A DNA stretch of 64,000 bases from contig DAOTWY010000114.1 in NCBI GenBank assembly GCA_034435635.1, positions 1-64,000 of the forward strand, in the 5' to 3' direction. The first letter of the stretch is position 1, and each line of letters starts with the position of its first letter. Of this stretch, positions 59,664 through 64,000 are shown in pieces. The position numbers were made by a program, and so were the translations under genes. A model generated the notes under the pieces. That model made no database searches. It had not been told where the DNA came from and worked only from the letters and a program-made list of their open reading frames with translations. The DNA is from DAOTWY01 sp003696565. GTDB lineage: Bacteria > Chloroflexota > Anaerolineae > Aggregatilineales > Phototrophicaceae.

Positions 59664-60365
59664 TTATTCATTTGCCTCTGCGATAAGGTCGATTAATACA
59701 TCTAGCGGAACGCCGCCTCCTTCATATCCGGGGATGGTTTGTAATGCGCCATTATTATATCGCACGCGGATAGCAGGGGTGCCCCACACATCGGCTTCTC
59801 TGCCAAGTTGCTGGTTTAGTGTAATCATGTTTGTGCTAGTTGTGCATGTTTCAAAATCTTCGGGGGTAATGGACAGAGCAGCTAGGATATTTTCTTGTGC
59901 GCTTTGGGCATCAGCACCGTTCATGCCAGCTTCATATAAAATATCAACGGCTGTCCATAAACCACTGCCTTGTGTTAATTCTGCAACACACATTGCAATT
60001 TCTGCATAAGCAACGCTTTCATCCCCTAAAATGGGATAAGCACGAAATTCAAAATTTACTTTTCCAGTGGAGACATATTCATTAATGAGTTCGTTGATGG
60101 TGGTTTTATAATTTTGGCAATGGGGGCAGAGGAAATCTGCAAATTCGACAATGGTAATTGGGGCATCTGGCGAACCAAGCACCCATGCGCCATCCTCACG
60201 CTGGAAATAAGACAACGATGTAACGGTAGATGCTATACCGGTTGTTGTTTGGTTGGTAGAAGATTGAATTGTCAAGGTATTAACCAAAAAACTAGGTAGT
60301 GTGCCGATGCAAGCGGTAGAAGCTAACAAAACACCTAATAGGGGAATTAGGATGCGCTTGTACAT
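59664..60365 (-). CDS. DsbA-like thioredoxin-fold lipoprotein
   Basis: A 233-residue protein with a lipoprotein signal (lipobox ASTAC, C19) and a DsbA/BdbD-like fold (~65-230). The active site is C80-P-H-C83 in EFADFLCPHC, with cis-Pro in GTPAIRVRY. It should oxidise or isomerise thiols of exported proteins. It stands next to a close paralogue that has a TM anchor in place of the lipid. AAGGAG precedes the ATG. mtnA follows by 2 bases on the same strand. Confidence 0.9.
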   Translation of the reverse strand: MYKRILIPLLGVLLASTACIGTLPSFLVNTLTIQSSTNQTTTGIASTVTSLSYFQREDGAWVLGSPDAPITIVEFADFLCPHCQNYKTTINELINEYVSTGKVNFEFRAYPILGDESVAYAEIAMCVAELTQGSGLWTAVDILYEAGMNGADAQSAQENILAALSITPEDFETCTTSTNMITLNQQLGREADVWGTPAIRVRYNNGALQTIPGYEGGGVPLDVLIDLIAEANE

Positions 60366-60388
60366 AATACACTCCTTAACTTAAATTG

Positions 60389-60421
60389 AAGAAGCGGACT
60401 ATCTTAAATAATCCGCTTCTT
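60389..60421 (-). terminator. Terminator between the two DsbA-like genes
   Basis: A perfect 10-bp stem AAGAAGCGGA (60389-60398) with TCCGCTTCTT (60412-60421) over a 13-base loop, 20 bases past the upstream gene's stop. The T-run is stronger on the plus strand (TTTTT), where no gene precedes it; on the minus strand the tail is CAATTT. Confidence 0.65.
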
Positions 60422-60440
60422 TTTAGTGTAGCATAAATCT

Positions 60441-61118
60441 CTATTGATTAGCGAGTTGAACAATTTGTTCTAACTCACTAAAGGGAATGCCTGCGCGCGC
60501 TGATGCGCCAGCTTGTAATGTTCCATCTGCATAACGGAAACGCACGGCAGGTGTTCCCTGGACATCTGCACTGCGCCCTATTTCAAGATTGGCATTATAC
60601 TGATCCGCATTACGGGTGCATTCTAACAAGTCCGTATAGTTAAGGTTTAGTTCTTCTGCCATCCGCCGCCCGGCATCGTTTCCGTTAACGCCTCGACTAG
60701 CGTGATAAAACAGTTCTTCATGGGCTAGCCAATAGGTTTCTGCGCCACCTTGCTCCGCGGCACATTCTAATAATTGGGCATAATATACGCTATCTGCACC
60801 TAAAATTGGGTAAACCCGGAATTCAAACTTTGCCAAGCCGGGAATCACCAGTTTTTTGATGACTTCATCAACGGTGCTTTTGTAATCTTGGCAGTGGGGG
60901 CAGTTGAAATCAGCAAATTCGACAATCGTGATCGGCGCATTTGGGTTGCCTAACACATAGGTGCCATCTTCTAACTGTGTTGAAGGAATTTTGCTGTAAT
61001 CAATGCCACTGCGGGCTGTTGCTCCACTTTGATTTCCGATGAAAACGGCGAAAGCGAACACAAGAACGGCAATGAATGCTACACCGCCAACTAAATAAAA
61101 TTGCTGTTGTTGTTTCAT
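60441..61118 (-). CDS. DsbA-like thioredoxin-fold protein, TM-anchored
   Basis: The start is the ATG at 61118 (MKQQQQFYLVGG) with AGGAG upstream; a GTG at 61130 lies inside that ribosome site. One membrane segment (~8-28) anchors a DsbA-like domain with active site C73-P-H-C76 in EFADFNCPHC and cis-Pro in GTPAVRFRY. It is a paralogue of the lipoprotein downstream (shared VLGxPxAPITIVEFADFxCPHC pattern). No DsbB or VKOR gene to reoxidise them is in the window. Confidence 0.9.
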   Translation of the reverse strand: MKQQQQFYLVGGVAFIAVLVFAFAVFIGNQSGATARSGIDYSKIPSTQLEDGTYVLGNPNAPITIVEFADFNCPHCQDYKSTVDEVIKKLVIPGLAKFEFRVYPILGADSVYYAQLLECAAEQGGAETYWLAHEELFYHASRGVNGNDAGRRMAEELNLNYTDLLECTRNADQYNANLEIGRSADVQGTPAVRFRYADGTLQAGASARAGIPFSELEQIVQLANQ

Positions 61119-61212
61119 CTGAAACGTCACTCCTGTTTAATTTTTATCAATATTCCCAACAAACAAGACCTCATTATATCGTAGTTATAAATGAGACGAG
61201 CGTCCGTTTTTG

Positions 61213-61827
61213 TCAGGATTTGTTATTGAATTTTAAAAATGGGATCAACCAAGGTACATTACGACGATAAGCTTGATATGCCTCTCCATAATATTGTAAC
61301 ATACGACGCTCTTCATAGAGTGACCCAACTAAAAAGTACAATGTTACGCCTAATGCCCAACCCAAATATGCTTCTGTCATGGTGGTAACGGGCCAGATCA
61401 ACATCAAGCTGAATAAATATAGTGGATGACGCACAAGTTTGTAAACGCCAGTTGTTGTTAATTTTTCGTCTGGTAGCGGTAGCGGATCACCGTTGAAATA
61501 TGCCCATGCCTGACGCAATCCTAAAAAACGTAATCCATCAATTTGCAGTAACGCCATAACAAAACCAATGATACCAATTCCTTGAATGACCCATAAAATA
61601 GGCTCGTAATCTAACGGGATTGTCCAGATCACCCGTTCTGGATTAAGTGTCATCATGTATAAGATGGGTAAGATAGTGGTGAAGGCAATCATATTAAACA
61701 CCACACGGTATAATCCGTGATAAGCGCGTTCACCGAATTTTACTTGGAAACGTTGCTTGACTTTATCACTAGCTAAAACGCTGTGGAGCAGACCATAACA
61801 TACCATGCTGACAAAAACGGGTATCAT
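61213..61827 (-). CDS. Isoprenylcysteine carboxylmethyltransferase-like membrane protein
   Basis: 204 residues with about five membrane segments. The C-terminal part shows the ICMT/PEMT/NnrU-type pattern: LTTTGVYKLVRHPLYLFSLM (the RHP motif binds S-adenosylmethionine in this family) and EERRMLQYYGEAYQAYRRNVPWLIP. It may methylate a lipid-linked substrate. AAAGG stands 9 bases before the ATG. Confidence 0.8.
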   Translation of the reverse strand: MIPVFVSMVCYGLLHSVLASDKVKQRFQVKFGERAYHGLYRVVFNMIAFTTILPILYMMTLNPERVIWTIPLDYEPILWVIQGIGIIGFVMALLQIDGLRFLGLRQAWAYFNGDPLPLPDEKLTTTGVYKLVRHPLYLFSLMLIWPVTTMTEAYLGWALGVTLYFLVGSLYEERRMLQYYGEAYQAYRRNVPWLIPFLKFNNKS

Positions 61828-61861
61828 GTTATTTACCTTTTAATTAAGCAATAAGCTTTTA

Positions 61862-61904
61862 GCTGTTAGAATTCATCAAAAATCGATAGTTTGAAACTAA
61901 CAGC
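61862..61904. repeat. Inverted repeat upstream of the nucleoside phosphorylase gene
   Basis: GCTGTTAG (61862-61869) and CTAACAGC (61897-61904) are perfect 8-base inverted arms, 27 bases apart, 34 bases before the start codon at 61938. It may be an operator, a leader hairpin or a dispersed repeat remnant. Confidence 0.45.
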
Positions 61905-61937
61905 GAATAACTGCTGAAAAGATAGGAGTCTTTTTTT

Positions 61938-63251
61938 ATGCGTGCTATAGATATTATCGAAAAGAAGCGGGATAAAAAAGCGTTAACTCAAGAAGAAATC
62001 GACTGGTTTATTGCACATTATACCAACGATGATATCCCAGATTACCAAGTGGCGGCGTTTCTTATGGCGGTGCTATTGAATGGTATGACCACCGATGAGG
62101 TCACCCATTTGACAATGGCGATGGCAAAATCCGGTGATATGCTCGATCTTTCTGAAGTGTCGAATTATGTAGTAGATAAGCATTCATCCGGCGGAGTGGG
62201 GGATAAAACATCATTGGTGGTGCTGCCATTGGTGGCGGCTAGTGGGGTACCTGTGGCTAAGATGAGTGGGCGCGGCTTAGGGCTTTCTGGCGGTACGTTG
62301 GATAAGCTTGAGGCGATAGCAGGCTTTCGCTTTGATCTTGATCATAACACGCTCATCCGCCAGGCAAAGACGATTGGCTTAGCTCTTGCCGGGCAGACTA
62401 AAAACCTTGCCCCAGCAGATGGTAAACTGTATGCTCTGCGGGATGTCACCGGCACGGTGCCAAGCATTCCGTTAATCGCTAGTAGTATCATGAGCAAAAA
62501 ATTGGCATCTGGTGCAAATGGCATTGTGCTGGATGTGAAAGTTGGCAGTGGCGCATTTATGAACGACTTATCTCAAGCGCGTGAACTGGCTGAGACGATG
62601 GTAGCAATCGGCAAGCTCGCCGGACGTGATATGATAGCCCTGCTTTCGGACATGAATCAGCCGTTAGGGTTTGCAGTCGGTAATGCATTGGAAGTGGAAG
62701 AAGCGGTTTTAACGCTTAAAGGTGGTGGACCGGATGACTTCCGCAAGCATTGTATTGAAGTTGCCGCTTATATGTTGAGCTTGGCGAAACCACAAACATC
62801 ATTGGCGGAGCATCATGCAGCGGTAACACGTTTATTAGATGATGGTGGGGCGTATCAGAAATTCCGCCAAATGGTTGAAGCACAGGGTGGCGATGTGCAG
62901 ATGATTGATGATCCCACATTATTACCGCAGGCAAAAATTATTGAACAGGTTCATGCAGAAGAAACGGGCTTTATTCAACGTGTGGATGCTAAAAACATTG
63001 CAAGGGCTGCTTTTGAATTAGGTGCCGGACGTGAGAAAAAGGAGGATAGTATTGATCCGGCAGTAGGCGTAAAAATCCATGTGAAGGTGGGGCAATATGT
63101 TGAAGCGGGCGCGCCACTTGCCACGATTTACGCTAATGACGCTCAAAAAGTGCAGGTCAGCCGTGATTATATTCGGCAGGGAGTGGGCTTTAGCCAAGAA
63201 TCTGTTGACCCGCTACCGTTGTTCTACGATGTTATCGGGTTGGAAAAATAG
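61938..63251 (+). CDS. pdp: Pyrimidine-nucleoside (thymidine) phosphorylase
   Basis: A 437-residue homodimer-type enzyme splitting (deoxy)uridine and thymidine into base and sugar phosphate. Its motifs are VDKHSSGGVGDKTSLV (phosphate site), KMSGRGLGLSGGTLDKLEA (the family signature), SKKLASGANGIVLDVKVGSGAF and, in the C-terminal domain, GAGREKKEDSIDPAVG. The last agrees with pyrimidine-nucleoside phosphorylase. A good AGGAG precedes the ATG. Confidence 0.95.
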   Translation: MRAIDIIEKKRDKKALTQEEIDWFIAHYTNDDIPDYQVAAFLMAVLLNGMTTDEVTHLTMAMAKSGDMLDLSEVSNYVVDKHSSGGVGDKTSLVVLPLVAASGVPVAKMSGRGLGLSGGTLDKLEAIAGFRFDLDHNTLIRQAKTIGLALAGQTKNLAPADGKLYALRDVTGTVPSIPLIASSIMSKKLASGANGIVLDVKVGSGAFMNDLSQARELAETMVAIGKLAGRDMIALLSDMNQPLGFAVGNALEVEEAVLTLKGGGPDDFRKHCIEVAAYMLSLAKPQTSLAEHHAAVTRLLDDGGAYQKFRQMVEAQGGDVQMIDDPTLLPQAKIIEQVHAEETGFIQRVDAKNIARAAFELGAGREKKEDSIDPAVGVKIHVKVGQYVEAGAPLATIYANDAQKVQVSRDYIRQGVGFSQESVDPLPLFYDVIGLEK

Positions 63252-63261
63252 ACAGTTATTT

Positions 63262-63294
63262 GGTGCTAGGGGTTAATTAGATTCCCTTAGCACC
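63262..63294 (+). terminator. Hairpin between converging pdp and solute-binding genes
   Basis: GGTGCTAGGGG (63262-63272) pairs with CCCTTAGCACC (63284-63294), 10 pairs plus a G-U, 10 bases past the pdp stop. The minus-strand stop codon lies in the loop. No T-run follows. Confidence 0.45.
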
Positions 63295-64000
63295 CCATTG
63301 ATATATTCATAGATATGCACTGGTGCGTTCTGCCAATAGCCATCAACAAACACACCCGTTGCGTTGATGGCTTGTAATACGTGTGTGCGGGGCATCGCTG
63401 GGTTATCAATCAGATCAATGAGTAGACTTGCGGCATCATAAACTGTTGTGCCCAATAAACCCGGGGCAGCCGCAAATTGATCACTCGCCTGAACTCTCGC
63501 AATAAAGTCTGTATCTGGTGGTGTACCGCTAGATACGACCTGCACGCCGTCTAAATTAGGATGGAGTTGGGCAAAACTTTGCAGCGCATAAGCATCTCCA
63601 CCGAGTGGCATGGGGTCTTCGGTGATCTCACGCCATTCACCTAGCATTGATGGGATGTTGGCACTGGTGAACATGAACACATTCGCTTGTTGTGGTGGAT
63701 GATGCCAATAGCCAACGACAAGCACGGGTAAATCATCAAAAACTGCCTGCACAGTTGGATCAGTAGCATTATGTCCTAAAACGATCACACCTTTTACTAG
63801 TGGGTCTCGTGTTAATGCACGGGCGCGATCAATGGCTGTTTGGACGCTGCCGCCATCATCAACAGCCAACAACGCAACATGTGTGACATCCATAAAGGCT
63901 AGACGTGCTGGATATAATGCACTATATCCGATTTCTCGATAACGCCCTTCAAATGGTGCAAGCAAGGCAATGCGTGCTGGCGATTCTGTTTTGACAACCG
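63273..64000 (-). CDS. Solute-binding (Peripla_BP_6-like) protein, 5' end beyond the window
   Basis: The reading frame is open to base 64000, so the start lies outside. The visible part reads RIALLAPFEGRYREIGY.AL then DGGSVQTAIDRARALTRDPLVKGVIVLGHNATDPTVQAVF and GTTVYDAASLLIDLID, the type-1 periplasmic binding fold of branched-chain amino-acid receptor type. It is shorter at the C-terminus than the 7.7-kb protein and lacks SH3 or CARDB parts. A transport or sensing role cannot be told from this fragment. Confidence 0.75.
   Translation of the reverse strand, partial: VVKTESPARIALLAPFEGRYREIGYSALYPARLAFMDVTHVALLAVDDGGSVQTAIDRARALTRDPLVKGVIVLGHNATDPTVQAVFDDLPVLVVGYWHHPPQQANVFMFTSANIPSMLGEWREITEDPMPLGGDAYALQSFAQLHPNLDGVQVVSSGTPPDTDFIARVQASDQFAAAPGLLGTTVYDAASLLIDLIDNPAMPRTHVLQAINATGVFVDGYWQNAPVHIYEYINGVLRESN

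Noticed and set aside
1..64000. CRISPR array, prophage, insertion sequence or rRNA operon
   Set aside because: No regularly spaced repeats, cas, phage, transposase or rRNA sequence was found on either strand.

Overview
This window looks like a chromosomal stretch of a member of the Chloroflexota, most likely the Anaerolineae. That is an inference from gene content, not from a phylogenetic marker search. The signs are secreted proteins that mix bacterial SH3, CARDB, DUF4397 and Peripla_BP_6 domains with long Thr/Pro linkers, many FHA and TPR proteins, a monoderm-like envelope set (MurJ, RodA, PBP, M23, lipoproteins, no outer-membrane genes), and a mid-40s GC content by eye. I see no phage genes, transposase, integrase or CRISPR array. 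Coding density is high and no gap without a gene exceeds 300 bases.

Layout. 0.25-1.7 kb: a TIR protein fused to an FGE-sulfatase (SUMF1) domain, then tRNA-Arg(CCG) with its own promoter and terminator. 1.9-9.9 kb: an O-antigen-ligase/TPR membrane protein, a three-gene envelope operon (lipoprotein; SH3-PT stalk-TM-zinc ribbon; M23 peptidase) and a solute-binding/SH3/CARDB protein. 10-11.4 kb: an MBL-fold hydrolase and greA. 11.4-21.6 kb (minus): ffh-rpsP-khpA-rimM-FHA protein-dprA-manC-topA, with an unknown repeat-bearing membrane protein downstream. 21.7-24.8 kb (plus): a TPR protein and a metal ABC transporter with a promoter, a perfect operator-like palindrome and a terminator hairpin in its leader. 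24.8-30 kb (minus): a metalloenzyme, a thioredoxin-like protein, an MBL hydrolase, murJ and a C39-like/TPR protein. 30.2 kb: a UPF0104 membrane protein.

39.3-31.3 kb (minus) is one long unit: rpsF-ssb-rpsR-parvulin-fhaA-fhaB-SDR-mtnP-rodA-PBP. It resembles the actinobacterial fhaA-fhaB-(pstP)-rodA-pbpA-(pknA-pknB) cluster without phosphatase or kinases. Its PBP has lost all three transpeptidase motifs, while the neighbouring RodA keeps its catalytic Asp motif. I consider this the most interesting part of the window.

39.4-48.4 kb is a surface-glycan region: Wzy/WaaL-like protein, YfhO-like protein, GT4, GT2, then tatD, gmd and rmd, the last two making GDP-D-rhamnose from the GDP-mannose that manC supplies. 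48.5-53.2 kb holds two large secreted DUF4397 proteins. 53.5-59.7 kb holds ahcY, a PfkB kinase (probable adenosine kinase), a nicotinate phosphoribosyltransferase-like gene, a stand-alone divergent CpaF-like ATPase and mtnA. With mtnP these form a salvage set for the by-products of S-adenosylmethionine use. 59.7-64 kb: two DsbA-like proteins, an isoprenylcysteine methyltransferase-like membrane protein, a pyrimidine-nucleoside phosphorylase and a solute-binding protein cut by the window end.
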